Assembly (NCBI GenBank): GCA_015501585.1
Contig: JADNRY010000283.1
Location: forward strand, 1 to 64,000
DNA: 64,000 nt
DNA from: Rhodocollybia butyracea
Lineage: Eukaryota > Basidiomycota > Agaricomycetes > Agaricales > Omphalotaceae
Reading direction: 5' to 3'
Part shown: positions 21,620 to 33,110 of the stretch, piece by piece
Numbering within the stretch: the stretch's first letter is position 1
Layout of the letters: every line of letters begins with the position of its first letter
Notes under the pieces: generated by a model
Database searches by the model: none
The model's input: only the letters and a program-made list of their open reading frames with translations
What the model was told of the DNA's origin: nothing
Position numbers and translations under genes: made by a program

Positions 21620-23837
21620 CCTTCGAACACTCAATTCACTTGGAGAAGGCATAGTTAGTATTAGCGCGTTTCCTGCTGTCAATATTACTCATCCTCCGTC
21701 TCTGATGCGTCCAGGTAGGGGATTCTTTTCTTTCGCTCATTAGCCCGTGTTGAACCCGCCGAGCAGTTCATTAACATTGGGCAGTCGGGCAGTCATCAAC
21801 ATGGTCTGTTACATTCATACCAGGCCGCTCAACGTCGGAGGGATACTACAGTGCTACTTGTGAGTAGATCTGAGTATTCTGTCCATAAAAAAATGTTTGT
21901 CGTCCAGGCAGACCCCATTCAGCAGGGATAATCTAATCTAAATCTCTTCAGTACCCCAAAATTATTATTTATCGCTTGCTCGTTACAACTTTTATTACCA
22001 AATGCACAAACTATCTGTACGGATACAGGCCAGGGTCATTCTGATGGCATGCGTTTGTATTTCTTTGTTCTGCTTTCATCTCCAAACCACATCGGTTATC
22101 GTGATCATGTCTGCTCAGTTTCCTCCTGTGATCTATGCGCCAGAATATACCAAGATTGAAGTCTCTGGGGACATGCTATGCTCTTACTGTTTCAGATCTT
22201 CAAGTGCTCAAATCACACTGAAAAGGTGTAGCCTGTGTTACCGCGTTTCCTATTGTCAGTGCCACTCGCCTTTTACCTTCGATGTACCACGGGCGATAAT
22301 ATTCTTATAGGTAGCTCTGAATGTCAGACAAAGGACTGGGACCATCGTCACAAGCGTTTCTGTCCTCGCTTCCAAGAGGTTAACAAATATGACCTCGAGA
22401 TTGTCGGAGAATCTTGCATGACTTTGGCAGAGCTCCTCAAACATCAGGTAGCTTGATCTTTTTTGGAAGTGCTTCGCGATTGGGTATCTTTTCGCTAATC
22501 TTTTCGCTAGGACGAGCGTTGCAAAATTCTGAAATCGACAAAACAAAACCAGCACGAGCCTTGCGAGGAATGCTCCAGAAAAATCTTCAAGTTAGTGGTT
22601 TCTTGTTGTATTTGTCACTGCATGCTGAACTTAATAGAAATGAGGTCGTCTGTGAAGTTTGTTACAAGACTCCGTACCAGGCCAGGCCCATTAAGCCTTT
22701 CGAGTCTTGTCCCAAATGTCAGCTTGCCCGTTATTGCTCCGACGATTGCAAATCCAAGCTTTCGACCGTCCATTCACAGAACGCGTGCGATATGCTAGCT
22801 CTGTTGCATGCTACCGAACGAACCGAGATTGATTATTTCCTTAATCGAAAGAGAAAGGATGGATTGAAGTTGCCATCTCCCAAAAAGCGCGCCAAGTACA
22901 CGCCAATGGCTTCCTACACCGACTGGAAGCATTACAACCGTGAACTCAGTCGAGAGTTTAAAGATATACCCGACACGTCTATGATGTTCTACCTTGCGCG
23001 CGACATCCAAGCACACAGTCCCCAAGCCGCTGCTGGGCTTATGCAGCTCTCCACCCAGAGCAGGTCGTTTTGCTGTACAGTCATAGCGGGTTTGGAGAAG
23101 ACCATTCCTCGTATATTGACTTACACTTCTCTAGAAATCCATGTTGTTGGTGCTAGCCATCTCGAGCTTGGGCTCAGGGGTATGACAGAGGATATCCTTC
23201 ACCACTATCCTGCTCTCAAGAAACTGCACATTCGCTTCGTCGGTCCTGAGGTATTCCCTGCTGACATAGCATCCACTCACAATCGAGCATGCATGAGTTG
23301 TCAGGCAATTGGAGGAAGTCGCATCTGTTCTTCGCATCCTGAACTATACCACGATTACATGCAAAAAAACTCTAATCACAAACCGGACCTCGTTGTGTGT
23401 CTCAACTCTGGCCATTCGGACATCGGTTTCTTCCAATCTTGGATGCCTACCCTGGCGAAAATACTGGATTCGAATGTTCCAGCAATTTTCACAGAATATT
23501 CATGGGAGGAAGCTGACTCTGAAACTAGGAGGCTTCGTGGCATGGGTGCGCGCTTTGTCATCGAGTTGGAAGAGAATAGATGGAGAGGCGTCATCCCAAT
23601 CATCAACAGGGGCATTCAGATGAATCATGGCGGCGTCTTGTACAGTAGCCAAGTTTGGTATGCTGTTAATGGTCGCTGAACAAGCGAATAATTGCCATTG
23701 TACATCTTGTATCTTGATATCGTAGTGTGAACAAAGGTTGTTGTGTCTGCCACGTATCGATTTCGTGATAATGTGGAGAGGGGGCCCTGTATTCGTGGCT
23801 TTTCTGGTTTACTTTCCGGAATATGCGACAAATTGTC
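21620..23837 (+). repeat. Tandem duplication, unit 1 (promoter plus MYND gene)
   Basis: The sequence from AACACTCAATTCACTT (about 21626) through the gene is repeated from about 23838. Upstream regions share GTTTCCTGCTGTCA, CAGTCATCAACATGGTCTGT and CTTTCGCTCA blocks. The unit is about 2.2 kb. Confidence 0.8.
22107..23679 (+). CDS. MYND zinc-finger protein with MSS51-like C-terminal domain
   Basis: Four exons: 22107-22258, 22315-22447, 22511-22590, 22638-23679 (468 aa). An N-terminal zinc finger runs C-S-Y-C, C-S-L-C, Y-C-H-S-E-C, then D-H-R-H and C (residues about 24-70). A second cysteine cluster follows (CEEC, CEVC, CPKC, YCSDDC, H..NAC, about 115-185). The long C-terminal part contains LEIHVVGASHLE, IRFVGPE and D-L-V-V-C-L-N-S-G, as in the MSS51 C-terminal domain family. 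MSS51 in yeast is a mitochondrial translation activator of COX1, but fungal paralogues with MYND fingers are many and their roles mostly unknown, so I infer only a zinc-binding protein. The start is the first ATG of the frame feeding finger 1. Confidence 0.85.
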
Positions 23838-25925
23838 GAACACTCAATTCACTTTGAAAATGTATAGTCAGTGTAGTAGCGTGTTTCCTGCTGTCAGTGT
23901 TAATCCTAGTCACCTTGCATCTGACGCTCAGGTTTGCTATTTTTTTCTTTCGCTCAACTTCACTCGTTAGCCCCTGTTGACTCCGCGGGGCAGTCATCAA
24001 CATGGTCTGTTACAAGACGAGTTAATTCATACCAGCCTGGTCGGAGGCATACTATTACTACAGTGTTACTTGTGTGTATATTCTGTTGTTTATGGTCTAT
24101 CTGTCACATCTGTCACAAGCAAGAACTTGATTGGGATAATCTTATCTAATCTCAATCTAATCTACATCTTTTCAGTACTTATTATTTCCCAGAATCTTTT
24201 TTTTTGCTCTCCGATGCTTGTTACAACTTCTATTACCAAATGCACAAACGATTTATACGGATAAAGGACAGGGTCGTTCTGATGGCACGCGTTTGTGTTT
24301 CCTTTGTTCTTTTCCAAGTTGCTTTCATCTTCAAACCATCGATATCCGAATCGTGATCATGTCATTGTCTGTTCAGCCTCCTCCTGTGGTCTAGCGCCAG
24401 AATATACCAGGATTGAAGTCTCGGGGGACATGCTATGCTCTTACTGTTTCAAACCTTCAAGTGCTCAGATCACACTGAAAAGGTGTAGCCGGTGTTACCG
24501 CGTTTCTTATTGTCAGTGCCACTCGCCTTTTACCTTCGATGCATCATGAAACGATAATATTCTTATAGGTAGCTCTGAATGTCAGACAAAGGACTGGGAC
24601 CATCGTCACAAGCGTTTTTGTCCTCGCTTCCAAGAGGTTAACAAATATGACTTTGAAGTTGTCGGAGAATCTTGCGTGACTTTGGCAGAGCTCCTCGAAC
24701 ATCAGGGATCTTGATCTTTTTTAGAAGTGCTTCGTGATTAGGAATATTTTCACTAGGAAAAGCGTCGCGAAATTTTGAAATCGACAAAGCAAAACCAGCA
24801 CGAGCCTTGCGAGGAATGCTCCAGAACCATCTTCAAGTTAGTGGTTTCTTGTTGTATGTGTGGTTGCATGCTGAACTCAATAGAAATGAGGTTGTCTGTG
24901 AAGTTTGTTACAAGACTCCGTACCAAGCCAGGCCCATTAAGCCTTTCGAGTCTTGCCCCAAATGTCGGCTTGTCCGATATTGCTCTGACGATTGCAAATC
25001 CAAGCTTTCGACGGTTCACTCACAGAACGCGTGCAATGTGATAGCTCTGTTTCATGCTACCCAACGAACCGAAATCGATTATTTCCTCGGTCGAAAGCGA
25101 AAGGACGGATTGATGATGCCATCTCTCAAAAAGATATGTCCCGATGGCTTCCTACACCGATTGGGAGCATTACAACCGTGAACTCAGTCGAGAGTTTAAA
25201 GGTACACCCGACACCTCTATAATATTTGACTATATTGCACGTGACATCCAAGCACATAGTCCACAAGCCACTGTTGGGCTTAGGCAGCTCTCCACCCAGA
25301 GCAGGTCGTTTTGTTGTACAGTCATAGCGGGTTTGGAGAAGACCATCCCTCGTATATTGACTTACACTTCTCTAGAAATCCATGTTGTTGGTGCTAGCCA
25401 TCTCGAGCTTGGGCTCAGGGGTATGACAGAGGATATCCTTCACCACTGTCCTGCTCTCAAGAAACTGCACGTTCGCTTCATTGGTCCTGAGGCATTGCCT
25501 ACTGACCTAGGGTCCACTTACGATCGAGCGTGCACGGATTGTCAGGCAATCGGAGGAAGTCGCATTTGTTCTTCGCATCCTGAACTATACCATGATTACA
25601 TGCAAAAAAACCCTAAACACAAACCGGACCTCATTGTGTGTCTCAACTCTGGCCATTCGGACATCGGTTACTTCCTATCTTGGACGCCTACCCTGGTGAA
25701 AATACTGGATTTGGATGTTCCAGCGATCTTCACAGAATATTCATGGGAGGAAGCTGACTCTGAAACTAGGAGACTTCGTGGAATAGGTGCGCGCTTTGTT
25801 CTTGAGTTGGAAGAGAATAGGTGGAGAGGCATCATTCCAATCTTCAACAGGGGCGTTCAAATGAATCACGGCCGCGTCTTGTACAGTAGCCAAGTTTGGT
25901 ATGCTGTGAATGGCCGCACCTGAGG
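23838..25925 (+). repeat. Tandem duplication, unit 2 (decayed copy)
   Basis: Second copy of the 2.2-kb unit, head to tail with unit 1, including the upstream non-coding part and the decayed gene. Confidence 0.8.
24360..25923 (+). pseudogene. Decayed tandem copy of the MYND/MSS51-like gene
   Basis: Closely similar to 22107-23679 but broken in several places. The copied start codon (24360) runs into a stop after 11 codons because one base is missing (TCTAGCG against TCTATGCG). The second intron has lost its GT donor (CATCAGGG). An 8-bp net deletion near 25130 puts the MSS51-like part out of frame with the fingers. The C-terminal 259 codons (25144-25923) remain open and very similar, so the decay is recent or the fragment may still be translated from an internal ATG at 25144. 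Confidence 0.75.
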
Positions 25926-26283
25926 GGCGACCAAATGCTGTTATATCTATCATAGTGTGTACAAAGGTTGTTGTGTCTGCCACGTACCGATTCCGTAATT
26001 GTACGCGCAGTGTGAAGAGGCCGGTGTTCGTGACAGGCAGTATGGCTGAGCCTTCGTGATCGTAGAAAGTCGTAGAATTGATGCACACTTCGTGCCTTGA
26101 AGAACCCAAATTTGGCGAGTGTGTAATTATGATTATGTGAGCAATCAGTAACTCGGACCATGCCGGAATTTACATAGCCAAATGCGGGGTTGCGGGGAAA
26201 GTTGCGGGGAAGACGCGTATAACTTCACGTTCAACTGTCAACCGTTTGTACTATTTCGCTCTCTTGTTCTCAGTTTTTGTAAC

Positions 26284-26740
26284 ATGGTATGCCATTACAC
26301 TACCGATCCATGAACTTGGTTTGAATCAATCTAGTCTGCCTATCCTGCTTATACTATGGGAGGTCTATGCGCAGTTGGAGGCGTTGCTGGCTTCCTGAGG
26401 ACAAGATCCTATCCCTCTATCATTGCTGGTCTTGGGTAAGTTAAAGTTGTGGTATGCCGCATTTTCCTCTAATTTTGTGATAGTGTGGGTGCACTGTACT
26501 TGTGGAGCGCTGACAACATACGAAAGGGTACTAGCAATGGCTTGGAAGGAGCATTAGGTGCGTATCAGTGCAATAATACTTCGTTTGTTACTTACACTTA
26601 CTTTCATAGGTGCTTCTGCTCTTCTGTTATTGTCCTCCCTACCTCGTGTGGCCAAAGGCCCTGTCCCTGCTCTTCTCACTGTTTCCGCTGCGACTTCCGC
26701 TTTTTACTACGGAAATGTGATCTACAAACTCGGCGCTTGA
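26284..26740 (+). CDS. TMEM14 family small membrane protein
   Basis: Exons 26284-26286, 26335-26435, 26484-26557, 26610-26740 give 102 aa, the usual size of the family. The protein is a bundle of short hydrophobic, glycine-rich helices (GGLCAVGGVAGFLR, SIIAGLGVGALYLW, ALLLLSSLP, F-Y-Y-G-N). TMEM14 proteins sit in mitochondrial or other organelle membranes; animal TMEM14C carries protoporphyrinogen for haem synthesis, but the fungal role is not established. The first exon consists only of the start codon: ATG is followed directly by GTATGCC and the 48-nt intron ends in CTAG. No other in-frame ATG precedes the conserved region except Met9 of this model. Confidence 0.8.
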
Positions 26741-27142
26741 AGTTAAGCGTCGGTCGTATCTCGAATGTAATACCCAACTCGATCTGTATCTATGTATCCT
26801 GCAAATATCGAATACTCCATCCCCTGCTCGAACGACGAACGATGCATGGATAGGTATGACTGTCCTGGTTTATTTTCTGCCCGCGTAGGTGTATGGTCTG
26901 TTCAACACAGACAACAGAGACGTGTAATTGATTCCACTGAAAATCTCTGTGAATCGCGTAGCTTCTGTTAACTCCAAAGACATATAAACTGTTCAGTGCC
27001 GAAGTTAACGCTTGTAATCGCCAGGTAGAATCGAGAGTCTAGTAGCAATTTGCGGAGGCATTCGGAAGTATATTGTTTCACAATGATTTCCAGGTACCCC
27101 TCTTCTCAGTGCTTGTTCACGACTTTGCTCGAGTCTCTATCA

Positions 27143-28309
27143 ATGACATCCTTTCCTTTCTTCCCCATCCTCCTCCTCTTCGCCGCAGTCCCACCCACTG
27201 TTTCAGCACTGACTAATGTAACCGTCAACAACAACGCCTCCACGATTATTTACACGCCCAATTACGCGTGGTTTTCCTCAAACAGCAGTCTCGACTACTC
27301 CCAGTCGCACAGATCTACCAATGCGGCGGGTGCTTCGGCCACCTTCAGCTTCACAGGCAAGGTGTAACCTAAGCTATCCTTGCCGTTCCTCATGTTTCTT
27401 CGCTCAGGTATTGAAATATATTATGTGGCTGCCTCATGGCCATACGATGTCGGTTCGAGCATCTCTCTAGACGGGGATACGGCGACCTACGTGGATCTAC
27501 GGGACTGGACATCCACTGAAACGAGTGGGGGGTCAGCGTCAGAGCATGCAACAGTACACTGGTACCGAACAGGGCTAGAAAACACGTCGCATACCATTGT
27601 TATTTCCCTTCCTGCTAACGACTCCGACACCAACGACTCCGACACTTATGCCGTCGTGGACGCTTTCATGTAAGGTCTTTCATCCTCTATAATCAAGGAT
27701 TCAATACACCTCTCAATAATCGATCAGATACACTATCGACGACGATGATAGCGAAGATGCTTTTTCAATGGCCAAGGTACCGATAATTGTTGGAGCTGTA
27801 TTAGGGGTCTTGCGCTCTTTATTGCCCTCGCTGGACTCTTCTTGTTTTGCCATTTTCGACGAAAGCAATACAAACAGGAACCGCTATGGGATGAACCTAT
27901 ACTGGGTAACCCATCTTCCGGATCTGAAGCACAATCGCCACAAATGACATCTGGCCCACATTTAAACACTTACTCTAGGCAATCCACCATGTCCACCATG
28001 TCTCTCCAGCCGCCTTCAAGATCTTACTCTTTAGCACCACCGTCACCACAGGTAGCGTCAGGTCGTTCTGATTTACACATTATCACCCACTCTGGGCAAT
28101 CCATGGACACGTCTTACCAGCCTGCACTATCTCACTCTCTGCCTTCGTCGCCACTACAGTTTGGTGAGGGCAGTACTAGTAGTCCTTCTGGAAGCGCGCC
28201 TCGGACATCCCCCATGGTAGCATATGGGAATGAAACCAAGTCTGTGGTAGTACTCAGTCCGGAGACAGAACTACCACCCCCCGCTTATGCTGAATTTCAC
28301 GAATCGTAG
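27143..28309 (+). pseudogene. Secreted/single-pass membrane protein with PPxY tail; frameshift in membrane segment
   Basis: Exons 27143-27356, 27408-27669, 27728-28309. A signal peptide (MTSFPFFPILLLFAAV, cleaved near VSA) leads an N-glycosylation-rich ectodomain (several N-x-S/T). A short acidic linker follows, then a membrane helix IIVGAVLGVL | ALFIALAGLFLF and a Ser/Pro-rich cytoplasmic tail ending ELPPPAYAEFHES. PPAY is a WW-domain (Rsp5-type) ligand. The helix is split by a -1 frameshift near 27812 (GTCTTGCGCTC, expected TTGGCGCTC), and the exon total is one base short of a multiple of three. Either the gene is broken or the base is a sequencing error. The first intron has a GC donor (ACAG|GCAAGG). 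The architecture resembles Skg6/Axl2-like membrane proteins of Agaricomycetes; function unknown. Confidence 0.65.
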
Positions 28310-28576
28310 CTATTTTTCTCGATGAACTAACGGACTCTCGAACTTACATACTATAGCTATTATCACTGGTTGTAATTTCTCACATAGCTGACAATACTTG
28401 GACATGGTCATGCATTTTTCCTATCAAGACAGAATATTTCATAGGAAGAGAAAGACTTGATCTATAGTCTAACACAGTTACGGTATTATTTATGAACGGT
28501 ACAGTAGCATAGTCAAAGAAGAGCAAGCAGGACCCATTAATCATACAAGAGAAAACCGCAATCACAATCACGCCGA

Positions 28577-30537
28577 TCAACTTTGCTGAGTAGTACCACT
28601 GCCAGATACCGTCTCTTCATCATCCTCGTCAAATTCCGATCCATCTTCGTCGTCGTCAAACTCGCCTTCGTCCATAGCTTCTTTGAGCTGAGAGAAAAAG
28701 ATTTGAATGCCAAATTGGGAGCCCCATCGAGAGAACGTACCATCTCAATCAACTCATGGCACTCGTTCAGATGCGCCATACACTGCCCCTGGCCCTCTGG
28801 TATCGAACCGTCTGCCCCCACAAACTTCCCGTCTTTCCTTCGAGACTCGATTTGATGTAGCGCGAGTTGGTACTGCCAAAAAAAATGAGTGTCAGATTCC
28901 ATATGAGGGTCGGATTAAGGCATTGCAGAATTTTGGGTGTTTTTGGTTAGACAGAAAGCCGAATACGCACGGGATACAAATCTCGGGGACTAAAGAGTCC
29001 ACCATATTTTAGAACTTCATTTAGGCATTTCTTGACAGTGGAGAGTTTATTGGCCTGGGAAATATTTAGTTTGTAGATGAAATTTCGTCAATTGCACTTA
29101 CAATCGGGGTTAATTCTTCTGATACTGGCTCGCTCGAGGATAGTAGTCGATAGATAAGGCCGTAACATCGTCGTAGCAAGTATAATAGAACCTGGACGCA
29201 ATAAACGAAAGGAACAGAACACCAGTCACAAAACTCACATATTGCCCTTCTGGTCGATTCCCTTCGGTGTCCAAAAACTTCCCATCCACCCTCATCTTAT
29301 CAATTTCTTGCAAACTTAGTGAATAATTCCAGAGATCCGTCTCTCTCAAGGTCCAGCGACGAGTAAGAACGAGACCTTCTAACTCGGCTCGTAAATCTGT
29401 GAGTCGATCGTAGATTGGCTTAAGAGAACTAGCAACATTCTTAGACTCTTCGTTTGCTTTGATTTCCTGGGAGATTTCAAAACATTCTTCAAGGAGAGAG
29501 GAACAGACGGCTTGGGATGCAGGGACGATACCCCCTGGACCTAGGAATTTGCCATCTACACGATTGCTGGACATGCAACAGAAGAATTTAGAATCTGAAC
29601 GTAGTGGCAGGCATTCGAAGACTCAACGAATCGATTTTTCGAAGTTCGTCCTGTAGAGGTTTGAGCTCAGCCTTGTGTGAGCCCTCCTTCGCCGCTAGAG
29701 CGACCAGCTTTCGCCGGATAGTGACTAGCTTTTCGTGAACCGGGACAAGCTCTACGGAGATGACGGATAGAGACTCTGCTAGTGACTCGACAATGGTGTC
29801 TAAGCGATAACGGTCAGGATTACGTCTGGATTGAATACCAGTTAGGATCACGGACCGCATTTTTTGAGCTGACGTTCCAAAAGCTTGAGAATGGCCTCTG
29901 GGTGCTTGTTTTCACTCGCGTCGCGTTGAAGGATTTGTCTGAGTTCTGATATCCGCCTTCGGAAAGGCGCAAGGTCGGCTTCGTTATACACTGCCGATTC
30001 GTTCATATGGGTGAGGATTTGCTGTAGAACACGTTAAAGCGTGAAAGAGAACGAAGATTCGTTACGGACTCGCATAGAGGCTATCTGAGAGTAAGTTGCC
30101 GGCGCGTCCCTGGTTTTGCCAATGGTCAGATAGAAAAGAGACAAAAGGCCAAACACGTCGGAGAGTGTTTGGTCTAATCGATTGTTTGGAGCTGTGCCAT
30201 CGTCTCGCACATCGTTCAGTTTTGTGACTATTCGTTATCGTTATCATCAGTGCTTGAAAGTAGCAAAACAGGACACGCCTTGTTTTATGACCGCCTGGTA
30301 TAGCACATTGACATCAGAGGCTTTGATGAATTCTGCGCGATTTTTCTTGAGGGCAGTTAACCTATTTCTGATACTTTACAAAACAAATGAGCCGGAAGTG
30401 GTCTAAGATGCGTCGTGAAAGCCTACTTGACTAGTGCCTCGAGGATAGGAAGTTCTGTATAGAAATGACACGTCAAGTTGGAAAAGAAGAAAAGTTTAGG
30501 TTGATATCTGACCTTCTTGAGGAACAGGAGCAGACAT
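28577..30537 (-). CDS. UPF0662 / DUF2408 protein
   Basis: Eleven exons: 30537-30513, 30454-30427, 30361-30279, 30227-30070, 30021-29856, 29799-29628, 29566-29239, 29191-29102, 29054-28971, 28872-28741, 28687-28577 (458 aa). The fungal DUF2408 signature RVDGKF-(L/V)-x-x-x-G-x-x-P-x-(S/G)-Q appears three times: RVDGKFLGPGGIVPASQ, RVDGKFLDTEGNRPEGQ and a third as RKDGKFVGADGSIPEGQ. The family includes budding-yeast YPL260W and is cytosolic/nuclear with no known biochemical activity. Helices before repeat 1 (SVELVPVHEKLVTIRR) match the family, and the tail is acidic (DDDEDGSEFDEDDEE). Intron 3 appears to use a GC donor (CAAG|GCGTGT). It is divergent from tropomyosin, with 341 bp between start codons. 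Confidence 0.85.
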
Positions 30538-30878
30538 TCGTCAAAAACTTGGTGTTTGATCGTCAAGATATAAGAAACGGTTTCGAAACGGTTTTAGACC
30601 ATTTCCCACGGAGCTTCGCCCTGCCCATTGTAGCTTGAAGGCCCTCGTCAGCCGTTCCACGTAGGGACAAATTTGCAGCACAGTACAAGTCTATCAGTTA
30701 TCATCGGCAAGTGTTTTGACGGCGCAGAACAAAGCAATAATTACTGTATAAACCTGGCAAAATTCACGCAGATTTCGGCTTTCAGCGTTAGCCATCACGT
30801 GTTTGGATCGCAGCAGTTCTAGTGCATTGCCTTTCTTAGCTTCAAACAGCACATTCCAGTTCTTGTCCTCCTACCACC
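30538..30878. promoter_or_regulatory. Divergent promoter region (DUF2408 / tropomyosin)
   Basis: 341 bp between two divergent start codons, with no other gene. It must carry both promoters; I see no specific factor site I would name. Confidence 0.5.
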
Positions 30879-31535
30879 ATGACTGAAAAGATTAAAGAGG
30901 TTTGTCGGTTCTCCTTCACGCTCTTCACGATCTCACAAGATATCACCATCAGAAATTGAACAACCTTCGCCTCGAAGCCGACCACGCCATCGAGCGCGCC
31001 GAGGCAGCAGAGGCAAAGAACAAGAAGCTAGAGCAGCTCCTTCTCGAGAAAGAGCAAGAAATCACCTCACTCCAGCATAAGCTGAACGTCGTGGAGGCCG
31101 ATATGGAAAAGGCAGACGGGGAATTAGACAAGATGAAACGCCAGAACATGGAGCAGATCGGATCTCAGACGACAAGCGAGGGACTACAACGAAAGGTACA
31201 ACTGCTAGAAGAAGAACTAGATGCTGCTGAGAAGAACGCCAAAGACACTGTTGAAAAGTCAGTTATTACGATATCGCTGGCGATGACTTCTGATCAAGGG
31301 ATATCTTTCGTTTAGGCTCAGGCAGGTAGATGTCAAGGCAGAACACTTTGAACGTCAAGTTCAGCGACTAGAGCAGGAGCGCGATGCTTGGGAGAAGAAA
31401 TACGAGGTGCGATCATGTCTTTTTCTTTCCGCTGCGCTTCATATACTGACCTGCCTCATATAGGAAGCGGAGGGCAAATACCAGAAGTCAAAGCAAGAGC
31501 TCCAGGACCTTGTTGTCCAGATGGAGGGCCTCTGA
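30879..31535 (+). CDS. Tropomyosin (actin-cable stabilising coiled coil)
   Basis: Exons 30879-30899, 30953-31257, 31316-31406, 31464-31535 encode 162 aa, the length of fungal Tpm1/Cdc8-type tropomyosin. It starts MTEKIKEKLNNLRLEAD, the conserved N-terminus, and is heptad-repeat coiled coil throughout (LEQLLLEKEQEITSLQHKL and so on), ending QDLVVQMEGL. Tropomyosin polymerises along formin-made actin filaments and is needed for polarised growth and the cytokinetic ring. The very short first exon (7 codons) followed by an intron is typical of basidiomycete tropomyosin genes. Confidence 0.93.
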
Positions 31536-31716
31536 TTGTGATGACCCCCTACCTCTTCTTGCTTTATTATCTTCAACCTTTTACTGGTTCTTTCGAATGT
31601 AATGATCAAGCCCCGATACTAATGAAATCTTTTCTTACGACGTTATCCGATCCCGCTATCCAAGATGAATTATACACGTTAATGACACAGTTCCTTTCCT
31701 ATTGCAATTCTATTCT

Positions 31717-32461
31717 TCAAGACTTGAACGTCAAGGAAACCGAGTTGACGCAGTGCCGTTCGTCAGTGGGAGTCGGAAAGCCCTCTCCTTTGAATACATG
31801 TCCGAGATGACCTCCACAAGCAGCACAGGTTATCTCAGTTCTGAGCATACCGAAAGCCCGGTCTTCGTGTCGGTTCACTGCTCCTGGGATAGCTAATGGA
31901 CTAATCAGCACTGATATCGATGAGCTCTGATCGACAAACCATCAAAGAAGGCAGGCCAGCCACATCCACTCTGTTCAAATATTAGATGAAAAACGAACCT
32001 CAGATAAGATAATGCTAACCTTGAACTTTGTATCACTTTTGTACAGAGGCGTTCCACAGCCTGCGCACCCATATACACCTTCTTCATAAAACGAATCGTA
32101 CTGTCCAGTATTAGCAGGTTCAGTCCCTTTCTTGCGCAGAATCCTAAACTAACACAAAGTTAATTAGACGAACACGCCAACAAAAGTCCGATAGTATTAT
32201 ACATACCTGCTCAGGGGACAGAACAGCTCTCCATTCCTCGTCAGTCTTGGTTTTGCCTTCAGACATTATGTTTCTACGGATAACTGTATCTCGAGGTCGG
32301 AGCGGATAAGAAGCAACGGACCCAAGTAAACTTGGACTTTGTGGGAATGTGATAAACCTGGTTGCAGTCCGGCCAGAGCTTTTATACCGGATTCCGATTG
32401 ACAAAGCTGCACAGGTTGAATGTGACTGGTGCACGAGATGGTTGGTAACGCGATTTAGCAT
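31717..32461 (-). CDS. Methionine-R-sulfoxide reductase B, probably mitochondrial
   Basis: Exons 32461-32207, 32148-32020, 31970-31940, 31892-31717 (196 aa). It reduces methionine-R-sulfoxide in proteins using thioredoxin. The catalytic cysteine is in RHCVNS near the C-terminus. Structural zinc is held by two C-x-x-C pairs (GCAGCG and CAACGG), and the core motifs [16 protein letters not shown] and GMLRTEITC are present. The N-terminal 65 residues before [12 protein letters not shown] are rich in Arg, Ser and Thr and almost free of acidic residues, which suggests a mitochondrial targeting peptide. An internal ATG at MSEG could give a cytosolic form. Its end converges with tropomyosin (31535), leaving 181 bp. 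Confidence 0.92.
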
Positions 32462-33110
32462 CTACTATGAGGCCTTATTCAAGAAGGATTAGCTGACAGA
32501 TGCCTATATAAATGTTTATGGAAAGGGCGTGAGCTGTCTTGAATCATTAATCATTCCTAACACCTAACAGTGAATTATCAGCGACGAACTTTGCAAGGCT
32601 GAATGAACATCAGAATAGATGGCTACTTGGAATTCAAGGATCGTTTTCAGCCTGATCAGCAAGGGAGATGGTGGTGGAGATGGTGTAACCGACGAGGTCC
32701 CACTTCGGAACATGGGGTCCCAGCTACATCTATCGATGTTATCTCAACGCCAATACCGTAAAAGTAAAAAGGCTAAAGCCGAGACAACGCTAAGACAACG
32801 CCCGTCAATAAACAGTGCAACTAACTCTTTTTTGGTAGTAATATCACTGGGTAACATTACACCAGATTCACAACCACTGAAATTTGCAAAAAGTGCTCGT
32901 ATTTATTTAGTATATAAGTCGCTCTTCTCTTTCTTTTTTCATCTTGAAAACTCCAGACTGAGAGAGGTACGTCCTTATACCAATCATACCTGCTATAGGT
33001 GCTTATAAAAAGCATGCAGTAGTTCTGCTGGTTCAGTCTCGACTCTCTTGCTCGAATACAACTTGCCGGTCAAGTTGCATTCCTCGAAATACTCAATACA
33101 ATTCTCAAGA

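Noticed and set aside
22414..23679. A 421-codon single frame as the MYND gene
   Set aside because: Its first part reads out of frame through exon 2, intron 2 and intron 3. The four-exon model keeps both cysteine clusters and sums to a multiple of three.
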